In this document: positions 17,389 through 26,601 of the stretch, one piece after another
Layout: every line of letters begins with the position of its first letter
Position numbering within the stretch: position 1 is the first letter of the stretch
Assembly (NCBI GenBank): GCA_902794155.1
Contig: CADBGN010000009.1
Span: 1-49,703, forward strand
Length of the DNA stretch: 49,703 bases
Source: an uncultured Bacteroidia bacterium
GTDB lineage: Bacteria > Bacteroidota > Bacteroidia > Bacteroidales > F082
Direction: 5' to 3'
The notes under the pieces: model-generated
Database searches by the model: none
Seen by the model: only the letters and a program-made list of their open reading frames with translations
Told to the model about the DNA's origin: nothing
Translations under genes and position numbers: made by a program

Positions 17389-18309
17389 TCACTCCTCCCT
17401 TTGGAAAATAGATTCATGATAGATGCCTTCACCTTCGATAACCGAGGTAGCATTGAACCATCCTATGGCATCACAGTTGGAGAAGAGGTTTGAGAACACT
17501 GCGGGATAAGCTCCCATGACAGGATTGACGCCAACGGCCAACTTTTGCCCCATTAAGAAATACATATAATCTTCCGATATACTGTAGAGCTTCACCTTCA
17601 CCACATCCCCTTCGTGCAAATATGACTTGTTCATGATTCCCACTGGAATCCCAACATTGTCGTGCATCATCTCTGGACCATTGAAATAATAGCCCGCATA
17701 GCCTTGCATGGAAAACAAGTTGAACAACTTGGAAGGTCTGTTCTTGAAACGTCTGCCATTCAAATACAGTTCGACATTATAGACGATAGATGCATCGGAA
17801 AGCGTTTGGAAATAAGGGCACACACATACGGCAGCTTCATCGTCCACAAAGGGCAAGCCTTCCTCATTACGCAAAGGCAATAGTCCAACCGAATCAATCC
17901 CTCTGGCGTTGTTGCTCATTTTAGTATCGGCATACATTCTGATAGGTCTGGAATACAAAGTATTCTCTTTTACATTAATCTCCAAATGGTGCGCACGATT
18001 CCTTCGTCCCGACACCGAATCCGAAAGATAATGGCCAGGCTTGTTATCCTGCTCATAAAACCAGATGGTGTCGGATCCAATCCTAACATAAACCTCGGCA
18101 CCAGAAATCATCTCAGGATCGTCAGTGTCATACATCTCAGAGGAGTAACTAAGGATTACTTCATGTCGTTTAAACTCATCCGTAATGGAACCTTCCACCA
18201 CGGGGCGCTTTCTCCCTTCGGGCATATCCATAGTGATTTCCTCGGTGCACGCTGTAGCCAGAAGCGCAAGTCCTAACAAAAAGCCAATATGCAGTTTACT
18301 CTTTGCCAT
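17389..18309 (-). CDS. DUF4249 lipoprotein
   Basis: 306 residues with a lipobox (LLATAC, Cys21), then the DUF4249 beta domain: VVEGSITDEFKRHEVILSYSS near residues 37-57 and a C-terminal GWFNATSV segment. DUF4249 proteins are outer-membrane lipoproteins that accompany TonB-dependent receptors in Bacteroidota; the ligand is unknown. It is the last gene of the TonB receptor-DUF4249-DUF4249 operon, 8 nt after its paralogue. Confidence 0.85.
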   Translation of the reverse strand: MAKSKLHIGFLLGLALLATACTEEITMDMPEGRKRPVVEGSITDEFKRHEVILSYSSEMYDTDDPEMISGAEVYVRIGSDTIWFYEQDNKPGHYLSDSVSGRRNRAHHLEINVKENTLYSRPIRMYADTKMSNNARGIDSVGLLPLRNEEGLPFVDDEAAVCVCPYFQTLSDASIVYNVELYLNGRRFKNRPSKLFNLFSMQGYAGYYFNGPEMMHDNVGIPVGIMNKSYLHEGDVVKVKLYSISEDYMYFLMGQKLAVGVNPVMGAYPAVFSNLFSNCDAIGWFNATSVIEGEGIYHESIFQREE

Positions 18310-18317
18310 ATCAATAG

Positions 18318-19217
18318 TTATTTTCGGAAAACCGTTTCAGCTGAGACGACAGACGCAGTGAAAAACCACCCTACGCCTTCAGCTTCAGGTTGTATGTTGG
18401 TACTCACGTTGGCCGGAGCGCCCAACATAGGATTGCTTCCATTCGACAACAAAAGACTATAGAAATATAAATAGTAATCCGGTGTAATGCTATACAAATC
18501 CGCATGGATTCTGTCGCCATCCCTTAGTTTTGACCTACGGAAGTAGCCAATCGGAATCTCCTTGTTGGACGCGAGCATCTCGGGACCGTTCACATAATAA
18601 CCAGCAAATCCACCTTGAGCAATCATCATCTGCATTTTCAGGCTGTCGTTAATCAAAGTGTCGTTTTTTGAGACCTTAGGCATATAGATGATATTGGGGT
18701 CAGGCAGGCTCTGAAAATACGGATAAAGCCATTCGATGGTGTCAAAAAGGAAAACCGTCGGAAGGCTGTCGTTCATCCCATTGTAATGTTTCACCACCAA
18801 ACTGTCGATGCGCTCTACATTGTCGGGGATAAAACTTTCGGAAAACAAATGATGCACATCTCCATTCGCTTGAGGCACCTCGACACACAGACGATACATA
18901 GTGTTCTTTTGGCCAGCAACAAGGTCTGTAAAATAATGACCTTTTTGCTCCTCATCCTCGTAGTAATACACCGTATCCACACCATCTGTGACAAACACCG
19001 TGGCACCACTCACCATGCGAATCTCATTCTGGTTGTAAAACTCCGACGTATAGCTCAAAATGGCTTCATGTTGCTTCAACTCATCAGTAAATGAAGCTTC
19101 CACGCCAATCATGGGTTCACCATTCTCCACATCAATCTCGATGTCTTCGGTACATGCAACAAAGCCCATAAAAGCAAAAAAAGCCAAAAACATACGCAGA
19201 GTTCTCATGATTCTCAA
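18318..19217 (-). CDS. DUF4249 lipoprotein (paralogue)
   Basis: 299 residues with a lipobox (GFVAC, Cys22) and the same DUF4249 layout as its downstream neighbour (EASFTDELKQHEAILSYTSE). Its ATG overlaps the TonB-receptor stop as ATGA (19214-19217), so the two are translationally coupled. Another ATG nine bases downstream (19208) would also give a good signal peptide. The tandem copies differ enough to bind different ligands or form a heteromer; that is inference. Confidence 0.85.
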   Translation of the reverse strand: MRIMRTLRMFLAFFAFMGFVACTEDIEIDVENGEPMIGVEASFTDELKQHEAILSYTSEFYNQNEIRMVSGATVFVTDGVDTVYYYEDEEQKGHYFTDLVAGQKNTMYRLCVEVPQANGDVHHLFSESFIPDNVERIDSLVVKHYNGMNDSLPTVFLFDTIEWLYPYFQSLPDPNIIYMPKVSKNDTLINDSLKMQMMIAQGGFAGYYVNGPEMLASNKEIPIGYFRRSKLRDGDRIHADLYSITPDYYLYFYSLLLSNGSNPMLGAPANVSTNIQPEAEGVGWFFTASVVSAETVFRK

Positions 19218-21559
19218 TATTTGAAATTATACGAGATGGAAGGCACTGCGGAAAACAAGTACATATTCTTGGTGGCAATGCTACCGTTCTCTCCTTGGTC
19301 AAAAGTGATGGCCCAAGTATTGTGTCGGGCGTATGCATTGTATACCGAGACATTGAGTTCGTGTTGCCAACGGCGGTTCTCTAACTTTCCCAATTTGCAA
19401 GTGAACGACAAATCGAGACGATGGTAATCGGGATAACGGCTTTCGTTACGATTACCATTATACACTGCGTAAGTACTACCATTGATGGTGTATTGTCCAT
19501 AAGGGAAAGTCACTGGCTGACCTGTGTTGTATATCCAATTAGCCGCCAAGGTGATACGAGGATTAAGATCATAGCTACCCACGATGACGATGTTGTGCGG
19601 GCGGTCGTATGGCGAGCGGTATTCCAAGCCATGGCTAATTCCCTCAATGGTGCGGAATGTACGAGAATATGTATAGGACAGCCAACCCGTAAACTTGCCT
19701 ACATTCTTCTTGACGAGGAATTCAGCACCAAATGATCGTCCTTTACCAACTCGCAACTCACCATCAATCAAGAGATAACCGTATGTAATGGCATTGTCCT
19801 TGAAATCAATGACGTTTTGCATGTTCTTGTAGTACACCTCCACTGAGGTTTCGATGGCATCGTCATGGAAGTTGCGGAAATAGCCAAGAGCAAACTGGTC
19901 ACACTTTTGAGGCTTCACGTTAGGACTGGTCGGGAACCACACATCGAATGGTAGTCCACCAGTTGCAGAAGAGGCAACCTGAGCATATTGCACCGTACGC
20001 GAATACGAACCCTTGATCGATGAGTGTTCATCCAACTGATACATGGCTGCCACACGAGGCTCAGGGTTGATAACCGTATTGAACACCTCACCTCTTCCAT
20101 AGTGCAAAGTATCCGTAACCACATGGATAACTTCATGGAATACGTAGAGGTCCTCCTCGCCTATGTTCTGGAAGCACGACAATCTCAGGCCTGCACGGAA
20201 AGTAAGACGCGGTGTAGGGATATAATCGTGAGTAAAATACACGGCGTGTTCCAAACCCTTTCGGGCCACCGACTTCGACTGGTCCACCTGCAGATATTGT
20301 GAAAGGGCTCCACCTCTGTCGTCGATTTCACCTTGTAAATAGGACTGAATACCTGTTGTCAAGCCAAACTTCGAAACATGTTGGTCATTCCAGTGCATGG
20401 CAAAGTCATAGTTGAGGCTTGCCGCATCAGTGCCAGCACTAATAGCGAAGTCGTATGGGCTGTAATTAATATCGATGCTATAACGGTATCTGGAGCCTAT
20501 CAAAGAGAGATTGGAAACGAGGCGGTCGGAGAAAATATGGCTCCACCGCAAAGTCGCACTGCTGTTGCCATAACCCAAACCAATCATTTGTTGCATGGAG
20601 AATTGGTCATGGCCGTTGTAAAGCGATAGGAAAAGACGATCGTTATTGCCTAACGACTGCGTCACTTTTGCATTCACGTCATAGAAATTGATCTTGGACT
20701 TATTCAAGTCCTCACCCAAGAATGGAAGTACAAGGCCAGCGTAGGTCCTGCGACCCGCCAAAAGCACCGAGGTCTTATGGTCAAACACGGGAGTCTCAAG
20801 CATCAGATGGCTTGTCACCAAACCGATACCTCCTTGCAAACTCAAGCGTTTCGGCATCTCGTCTTTCACCGACACATCAAGGACGGAGGAAAGACGTCCG
20901 CCAAAGTTGGCAGGGATATCGCCTTTATATAATGTGGCATCCTTCACCACATCGTTATTGAACACAGAGAAAAAACCGAGAAAATGGGAAGCATTGTAAA
21001 TGGGAGCTCCATCCAAGAGGATGAGGTTGTGATCGGTGGCGCCACCTCGCACGCTGAAGCCTGACGAGCCTTCAGAAGCCGACTGAACACCCGGCAACAA
21101 GGTAATGCTTTTGATGACATCAACTTCGCCCATTAGAGCCGGAATCTTCTTGATGGTAATCATGTCAAGCGTCTGTACACTCATCGCCATAGCGGTCACA
21201 TTACGGTCTTTGCGCTCACTAGTGACCTGAACTTCCGAAAGCTTCTCCGATTCAGGTTCCAACTTTAAATTGATTGTGACAGGCTTATTGCCAATGCTAA
21301 CTTTCTTGGTGATAGTGGTATAGCCTACGTATGAAACGCGCAAAGTATGTTCGCCTATGGGCAAATCCAGATTATAGCGACCATTTTCGTCGGTCGTGGT
21401 GCCTAATTGCTCTCTTTCCACATAAACCGATACGCCTACCAAAGTCTCATTGGTCTCGGCATCCTTAATTGAACCTACTACTTGGCCTTTCTGTTGGGCA
21501 AACGCGCTGAATACCAATCCAAAAAGGCAGACAAATATCAATACTAGTTTTCGATGCAT
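19214..21559 (-). CDS. TonB-dependent receptor with carboxypeptidase-regulatory-like domain
   Basis: 781 residues. A signal peptide (MHRKLVLIFVCLFGLVFSAF) is followed by a CarboxypepD_reg-like domain (about 25-105), a plug (SEGSSGFSVRGGATDHNLIL) and a 22-strand barrel ending in a terminal aromatic strand (SYNFKY). It imports a ligand across the outer membrane using TonB energy. No SusD partner follows; two DUF4249 lipoproteins do, which defines the DUF4249-type transport group. The frame extends to 21604 but the ATG at 21559 starts the signal and lies below the -7 box. Confidence 0.9.
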   Translation of the reverse strand: MHRKLVLIFVCLFGLVFSAFAQQKGQVVGSIKDAETNETLVGVSVYVEREQLGTTTDENGRYNLDLPIGEHTLRVSYVGYTTITKKVSIGNKPVTINLKLEPESEKLSEVQVTSERKDRNVTAMAMSVQTLDMITIKKIPALMGEVDVIKSITLLPGVQSASEGSSGFSVRGGATDHNLILLDGAPIYNASHFLGFFSVFNNDVVKDATLYKGDIPANFGGRLSSVLDVSVKDEMPKRLSLQGGIGLVTSHLMLETPVFDHKTSVLLAGRRTYAGLVLPFLGEDLNKSKINFYDVNAKVTQSLGNNDRLFLSLYNGHDQFSMQQMIGLGYGNSSATLRWSHIFSDRLVSNLSLIGSRYRYSIDINYSPYDFAISAGTDAASLNYDFAMHWNDQHVSKFGLTTGIQSYLQGEIDDRGGALSQYLQVDQSKSVARKGLEHAVYFTHDYIPTPRLTFRAGLRLSCFQNIGEEDLYVFHEVIHVVTDTLHYGRGEVFNTVINPEPRVAAMYQLDEHSSIKGSYSRTVQYAQVASSATGGLPFDVWFPTSPNVKPQKCDQFALGYFRNFHDDAIETSVEVYYKNMQNVIDFKDNAITYGYLLIDGELRVGKGRSFGAEFLVKKNVGKFTGWLSYTYSRTFRTIEGISHGLEYRSPYDRPHNIVIVGSYDLNPRITLAANWIYNTGQPVTFPYGQYTINGSTYAVYNGNRNESRYPDYHRLDLSFTCKLGKLENRRWQHELNVSVYNAYARHNTWAITFDQGENGSIATKNMYLFSAVPSISYNFKY

Positions 21560-21581
21560 CTTGATTTCAAAATAATTGCTG

Positions 21582-21589
21582 CAAAGATA
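21582..21589 (-). promoter_or_regulatory. -7 promoter box for the TonB-receptor operon
   Basis: Minus strand TATCTTTG matches TAnnTTTG, 22 nt upstream of the ATG at 21559 and just downstream of the stop of the preceding gene at 21601. Confidence 0.55.
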
Positions 21590-21600
21590 CGAAACTTTGT

Positions 21601-22881
21601 TCAAACCAACTCCATAACTTCCAACAATTCATGCACCTCGTATGTCCGTCCACCTTCCACCAGTTCTTTATTTGGATTAAAAAAGAGCTGATCAATGCCA
21701 GCAGCACGTGCTCCATCGATATCGACGGCCATCTCATCGCCTATCATAAGACTTTCCTCCGCGGTGGCATGAGCTTTACGCAATGCGTAATAGAAAATCT
21801 CAGGATTAGGCTTCTTCACACCTACTTCTTCCGAAACAGTCAAGGTCTCAAAATAAGGTTCTAATCCCGAACCGCTCAGCTTGGTATGTTGCACCTCTTG
21901 GAAACCATTGGTAATCAGATGTAAATGATATTTTGGTTTCAGATATTCCAACAACTCCTTTGTACCAGGCACCAACCTGACGATCCGCGGTGACCAATAC
22001 ACATAGTCTTCACTAAGATGGTCGGCCAAATTCGTATCGTGGATGCCATAATGCTCCAAAGGCAGCACAAAACGAGTACGATTCAAATAGTCCTTGGTAA
22101 TCTTGTCGGCGCGATACAATTCCCATAGTCGTTCATTAAGTGGATGATAGACCTCATGAAACTCATGGGCACTAGGAATACCTAGCTTTTTCAGGTTGTA
22201 TTTGTCGTAAATGCGCTCAAACGCCACCTCAGCAGCGGCATCAAAGTCCCATAAAGTACGATCGAGGTCAAAAAAAATGTGCTTGTATGTTTTGGACACG
22301 GGACGCGGGGCTACAGGACTTGGTATATCAGGTCTTGTATCACACGACTCATAGCCTCTTGTCCTCGACCTCATCTGCCGTTGCCATTCAAAAAGGGCCA
22401 CCGCAGCGGCATGACTCACGTTAAGCGAACGCGTGGGCCCTGGCACGGGAATATAAACCACCGTATCGCATTGCGCCAATAAGTCCTCATTCAGGCCATG
22501 GCTCTCACTGCCCACGACAAAGGCCACGTCCTCGGGAAGTGGGGTATCGTATATGCATGTGGCATTGTCGGCGGTCTCAATGGCAACAATCTTCTTGCCT
22601 TCTGGAACGATCTTGCGAAGGTCGGTCTCTTCGCTGAAATACCAGTGTATGTTGTCGCGGCTAGAGGCAGCAGCACGTCGCACCTTGCCAAGACGATGTT
22701 CGTCTTCCTTACCTAAAAAACAGACTTCCGTGGCGCCTATATTGTCGGCCAAGCGAATCAATGCTCCCATATTATCAGGAGTCAACAGATGGTCAGCGAT
22801 GACAATGGGCCGGGGAAGCCGTCTATAAAGCGTCTCTGGGGTGAGTTGACCAAACAAGTCGTTGGATTTCAAATAGGTCAT
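21601..22881 (-). CDS. Fusion: SPOUT (TrmH/SpoU) RNA methyltransferase + HAD phosphatase (YjjG-like)
   Basis: 426 residues. The first ~190 are a SpoU-type 2'-O-methyltransferase: motif 1 NMGALIRLADNIGATEV, motif 2 VVGSESHGL, motif 3 IPVPGPTRSLNVSHAAAVAL. After a Pro/Arg-rich linker comes a haloacid dehalogenase domain: motif I FFDLDRTLWDFD, motif II LITNGFQ, motif III Lys in KKPNPEIF, motif IV IGDEMAVDIDGA, resembling YjjG-type pyrimidine nucleotidases. Joining an RNA methylase to a nucleotidase is unusual. The frame opens with a TTG at 22902; the ATG at 22881 is preferred, 10 nt after the upstream protease stop, so it is probably cotranscribed with it. Confidence 0.85.
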   Translation of the reverse strand: MTYLKSNDLFGQLTPETLYRRLPRPIVIADHLLTPDNMGALIRLADNIGATEVCFLGKEDEHRLGKVRRAAASSRDNIHWYFSEETDLRKIVPEGKKIVAIETADNATCIYDTPLPEDVAFVVGSESHGLNEDLLAQCDTVVYIPVPGPTRSLNVSHAAAVALFEWQRQMRSRTRGYESCDTRPDIPSPVAPRPVSKTYKHIFFDLDRTLWDFDAAAEVAFERIYDKYNLKKLGIPSAHEFHEVYHPLNERLWELYRADKITKDYLNRTRFVLPLEHYGIHDTNLADHLSEDYVYWSPRIVRLVPGTKELLEYLKPKYHLHLITNGFQEVQHTKLSGSGLEPYFETLTVSEEVGVKKPNPEIFYYALRKAHATAEESLMIGDEMAVDIDGARAAGIDQLFFNPNKELVEGGRTYEVHELLEVMELV

Positions 22882-22891
22882 GCGTGTAGGA

Positions 22892-25800
22892 TTATTGCAC
22901 AATCACCTTTTTGACAAGAGTGTTCGTTTCGGTGGCAATATGTAAGAAATACATGCCCTTGGGCAAGTCACTGCAAAGGATTTGTGCTTTTCCATTGCTT
23001 TCGCCTTGTGCCACCTGTTGTCCCATGGCATTAAAAACAACATAGTCGAAAGGATGTCCTAATTCGATATGGAGCAGGTCGCAGACAGGATTGGGATAAA
23101 GTCTTAGATCATCTGCAGTTTCATCGAGCCCCACCGTCGTCACCTCTACCTCAATAAAGGCAGGCAAGGTGCATTGATGGTCGGCATTAACGGCTGTGAT
23201 GCTATAAACGTAGGTGCCCACTCCCACATATTCCGAGAAGGAGGTCTCCGCCTGTGTGGCAATGAGCACTCCATCACGTCGAATCATATAATTCACTGCA
23301 TCAGTGGCACCCTCCCAAGTTAGCGTGACACAGTTCAAGTTAACCTGAGACCGTAACTGCAAAGCCGGCAAAAAACCGACAATTGATGAGGCAGGAAACT
23401 GCACATCGTCAATCCAGCAGCAGTCGTCGCCATAGCTGCCGCTGCCATTTTTCATGTATATCCATTTGAACTTGTGTGTCCCTGCCGCCACTGGGAAAGT
23501 CTCACGGCTCCAGTCCACCACGCCCGACCAGTTTTCCATGGCTGTATTGTCGATATAGAATGTTAGCTTGTCTTGGCTGGCCTCTGTACTGAGTTTCTTG
23601 TAGAAGCTAATCTCACCAGCAACACTAACTTCCACTTCAATTTGCAGTGTGGTCAAATTATTATGGTTTATGGCACCCGAACGAGCACTATAGGTTCCCG
23701 TATTGGCAGTACTATTGTCGATATACCATTGGCTGCCGCCCAAACTCTGCCAATCGAAGGCGGAAAAATCACCTGTTTCAAAGGTCTCTTTAACGGTCCC
23801 GATACTAAACATTTCTGTGCCCATCAGCAGATAATTCGAAGCATTAAAGGTGTATTGCACTTCAACCCCAGAGTTGTTGGGGAGTTGGTTCGATGTTGTG
23901 AAACCGACCGTCACTGTGGCTGTACTGCCAGCAGCAATATGATCAATGTCAAAGTTGGTTTGGCTGAGATTCAAATCCAGAGTGCTACTATACAGTTGCA
24001 ACCGTGCATTGCGGGCATCGGAAGATCCTATGTTTTTGAAGCCAACAAGGAGTTGTCCGCTTTCACCTGGATTAACAGTATTCAATGGGCGAAACTCGGC
24101 CAAAGCAAAAGCAGGTGCATGGAGTGTCATGCGGAACGGGCTCGTCCATGTATTAATGCCATCCGAGCAAGTCAAAGTGAAGTCAACTTGGGTGCCATCC
24201 ATAATCAATTCGTTTACCGCAACTTGAAAACCATTTAATATCGTATAATCATTTGTAGCATCGACATTGGTGATGGAAGCTGATCCATCAACGACAGTCA
24301 CATATGGCGAACTTGTGCTTAAAGTCACTTGGACATTTGAAGCTGATTGGTTTCCTATGTTTTTGATGGTAACATCTAGACCCACCGTCTCGCCATAGTC
24401 TGCTTGACCATTGTCATCATTGACAGCAAAGCTCTCAAAGGTCAGATAAGCACCATTGGCTGGGATAATGTCGATGTCTCTGACTGTTGTGACTTTGTTA
24501 AACCCTGTCACCACAAGTTTGGCTGTCCCGACCTCCATTGGACTCTCAAAAGTAAGTGTGGCCTCGCCATTAAGGATGGGGGTGTTACTTATCACATTGC
24601 CATCAATAGAGAGGGTGGCCACTGCATAGTCAGCATCAGCAGTCAGTCTCAGCTGGGTCTGGCCAAGAAAAATGGCATTGGGCTGCACGATCACATTGAG
24701 TTCGGAAGGCGTGTCGGTCCGAAGCATAAGACTTGGGTCACCAAATAGAATCCATGTGTTGTGGGTCGCTCCTTGGTCGCTGGGATGCAAGTCCAATATC
24801 CTCATGTTGCCATTGAGTGAAGCACCGCCAAAGGTATGATGGTAACTATCGGCAGCGCGCCATTCACATAGCACATCCACCATCTCGTCCTGACCTGTCA
24901 TAGGTGGTTGCCAAGGCTGTGAAATCCAGCTGAACATACCTCCAATGGCACCTGTGGGTACACCTGTTGTGCTGTTGGTGGCGCGCATCCATGCCTCGGC
25001 AAAGCAAGTCGCGCTAAACTGCCCGTTAAGACAAGCCGTCGACCAAATGAAAGGCCACTTGTAGTCGTTCACCAAGGCGTTCACATTACTATTGGAGAAA
25101 CCACCAACATACCAACTTGTCGTTGTGCCATGGTTACAATAGTTACAGATACCAACGCCGGCATTAAAGTCGGCACTTAGCATCGCTGCATTGGTACCCA
25201 CGCCCACACCGAGGTAATGCCGTGAAACATCGCTATAGGTATAATGCATCAAAGTATCACGGATGTATTCCATGTGAACATAGTCAGACTCGCCACCATT
25301 ATGGCCACTGCCAGCGCCCTCACTTGAACCAATGCCTATGCCTTTGGAAAGCCAATCGGCATCGGTGGTGATGTCACGTTCGTAATAGATTATTTTGGCC
25401 ACATGGTTTTGGACGTCGGCAACGCTCTCCACAGAGAAACGTCCCACAAAAACCTCGGGGTAATAATCATTGCCTTCCAATTGTCCGAGATAGATGTCGG
25501 ACCTGCCCCCGCTCATAACCTTGGGCGTAATGTCAAAGACATCGCCCACTAGCAACACATAGCACAAGTTCTCCTCGGGGTTGTTGTAATGGCTAAGTAT
25601 GAACGACTTGATTTGTTCGATGTTGTTGCCTCCCGCATCTGAGAGACTCACCATAGTCGTTGGGCGTCCCGACTCGTTCTTCCATGTCACAAAAGGCTGC
25701 ATAGCCTCCAGATAGGCCTCCGGACAAATGACTAGCATCTCGCCTTCATCGGCGATGAAGCTGTATTTGGAAGCACGTGTGCGGTAATTGACAAATCGAT

Positions 25801-26467
25801 GGGTGTACATCGCTTCGGCCTCTGGAGCCATCTTCATCATGCCTGACCTACTGCTCATCTTGGCATTTCGTCCGTTGTCACCCACTTTTTGCATCGTCAG
25901 TGTCAATTGTGTAAAGACCCTCAAGATTTTCGTGACAGGATTATAGGCAAAAGGATAGACCAAGATGTTTTGTCCGCGGAAATCACGGAGAATGTATGGC
26001 TCATCCAATCTGGCCTGAGCACTTGGGAAAAAACAATTCTCCGAATAGGTCTCTCCATAACGGAAAGGCACATCATCCGGGTTGATTTGACGGCTGAGAT
26101 TGCCTTTGGAAGGAGCGACCTCAACACCTGTAAAGTCTTGGTATTTTACATCCTTGACACTAACCTTCATCTCAGCTCTATCGCCGATAAGCACAGGGAC
26201 GGAAAAAAGTGGCAGGTCAGGTGCGCCTTCTTCTAGCATCGAAGCCATCTTAGGGACCGTAATAATGTATTGCAAGCCATTAGGCGTATTAACCTCTTCC
26301 TTGAAGAAGCCTTCCAAAGTGAAACCAATCTCAATGGTCTGCTCCGTGTCGGAAATCAATTTGACTTGGGGAACGACGGGAGTCTGCTTGGGGCAACCCA
26401 CCCATTCCTGTGCGAACAGATCGATCGAAACCCAGCACAAGACAAGTAACAACAATCCTTTTCTCAT
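22892..26467 (-). CDS. Arginine-gingipain-like (Rgp) C25 protease with T9SS signal
   Basis: 1191 residues, signal peptide MRKGLLLLVLCWVSIDLFAQ. The catalytic His446 is in CNHGTTTSW and Cys479 in TACLNGQF. Glu383 (SSEGAG) and Asp395 (GGESDY) match the RgpB Glu152/Asp163 pair, so Arg specificity is predicted. After Ig-like domains comes a cleaved-adhesin module (about 894-1024, FETGDFSAFDW to CCWIDDVQF) like that of the Kgp-like protein, then an fn3 domain and a T9SS tail (LYPNPVCD to KKVIVQ). It is on the opposite strand from the other two C25 genes. Confidence 0.92.
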   Translation of the reverse strand: MRKGLLLLVLCWVSIDLFAQEWVGCPKQTPVVPQVKLISDTEQTIEIGFTLEGFFKEEVNTPNGLQYIITVPKMASMLEEGAPDLPLFSVPVLIGDRAEMKVSVKDVKYQDFTGVEVAPSKGNLSRQINPDDVPFRYGETYSENCFFPSAQARLDEPYILRDFRGQNILVYPFAYNPVTKILRVFTQLTLTMQKVGDNGRNAKMSSRSGMMKMAPEAEAMYTHRFVNYRTRASKYSFIADEGEMLVICPEAYLEAMQPFVTWKNESGRPTTMVSLSDAGGNNIEQIKSFILSHYNNPEENLCYVLLVGDVFDITPKVMSGGRSDIYLGQLEGNDYYPEVFVGRFSVESVADVQNHVAKIIYYERDITTDADWLSKGIGIGSSEGAGSGHNGGESDYVHMEYIRDTLMHYTYSDVSRHYLGVGVGTNAAMLSADFNAGVGICNYCNHGTTTSWYVGGFSNSNVNALVNDYKWPFIWSTACLNGQFSATCFAEAWMRATNSTTGVPTGAIGGMFSWISQPWQPPMTGQDEMVDVLCEWRAADSYHHTFGGASLNGNMRILDLHPSDQGATHNTWILFGDPSLMLRTDTPSELNVIVQPNAIFLGQTQLRLTADADYAVATLSIDGNVISNTPILNGEATLTFESPMEVGTAKLVVTGFNKVTTVRDIDIIPANGAYLTFESFAVNDDNGQADYGETVGLDVTIKNIGNQSASNVQVTLSTSSPYVTVVDGSASITNVDATNDYTILNGFQVAVNELIMDGTQVDFTLTCSDGINTWTSPFRMTLHAPAFALAEFRPLNTVNPGESGQLLVGFKNIGSSDARNARLQLYSSTLDLNLSQTNFDIDHIAAGSTATVTVGFTTSNQLPNNSGVEVQYTFNASNYLLMGTEMFSIGTVKETFETGDFSAFDWQSLGGSQWYIDNSTANTGTYSARSGAINHNNLTTLQIEVEVSVAGEISFYKKLSTEASQDKLTFYIDNTAMENWSGVVDWSRETFPVAAGTHKFKWIYMKNGSGSYGDDCCWIDDVQFPASSIVGFLPALQLRSQVNLNCVTLTWEGATDAVNYMIRRDGVLIATQAETSFSEYVGVGTYVYSITAVNADHQCTLPAFIEVEVTTVGLDETADDLRLYPNPVCDLLHIELGHPFDYVVFNAMGQQVAQGESNGKAQILCSDLPKGMYFLHIATETNTLVKKVIVQ

Positions 26468-26492
26468 TTCTATACTATTCTATGATTTGGCG

Positions 26493-26500
26493 CAAAAATA
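26493..26500 (-). promoter_or_regulatory. -7 promoter box for the second Rgp-like protease
   Basis: Minus strand TATTTTTG matches TAnnTTTG, 25 nt upstream of the ATG at 26467, with a TTTG about 16 nt further upstream that may be the -33 element. Confidence 0.55.
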
Positions 26501-26535
26501 AGACTTTTTTGCCATCCAAACACATATATTCAACA

Positions 26536-26569
26536 AAACCGGGCCAGCAGCAAGCTGCCGGCCCGGTTT
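26536..26569 (-). terminator. Intrinsic terminator of the dcw cluster
   Basis: A 10-bp GC-rich stem AAACCGGGCC/GGCCCGGTTT (26536-26545 with 26560-26569) and an inner GCAGC/GCTGC stem around an AA loop. It lies just downstream of the ftsZ stop. Confidence 0.8.
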
Positions 26570-26601
26570 GCGTCGGATTAAAATAGTCTGTTTATATGAG
26601 T

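Noticed and set aside
22882-22902. TTG start for the methyltransferase-HAD fusion
   Set aside because: It would overlap the preceding protease stop and add seven residues unlike the family; the ATG at 22881 fits better.
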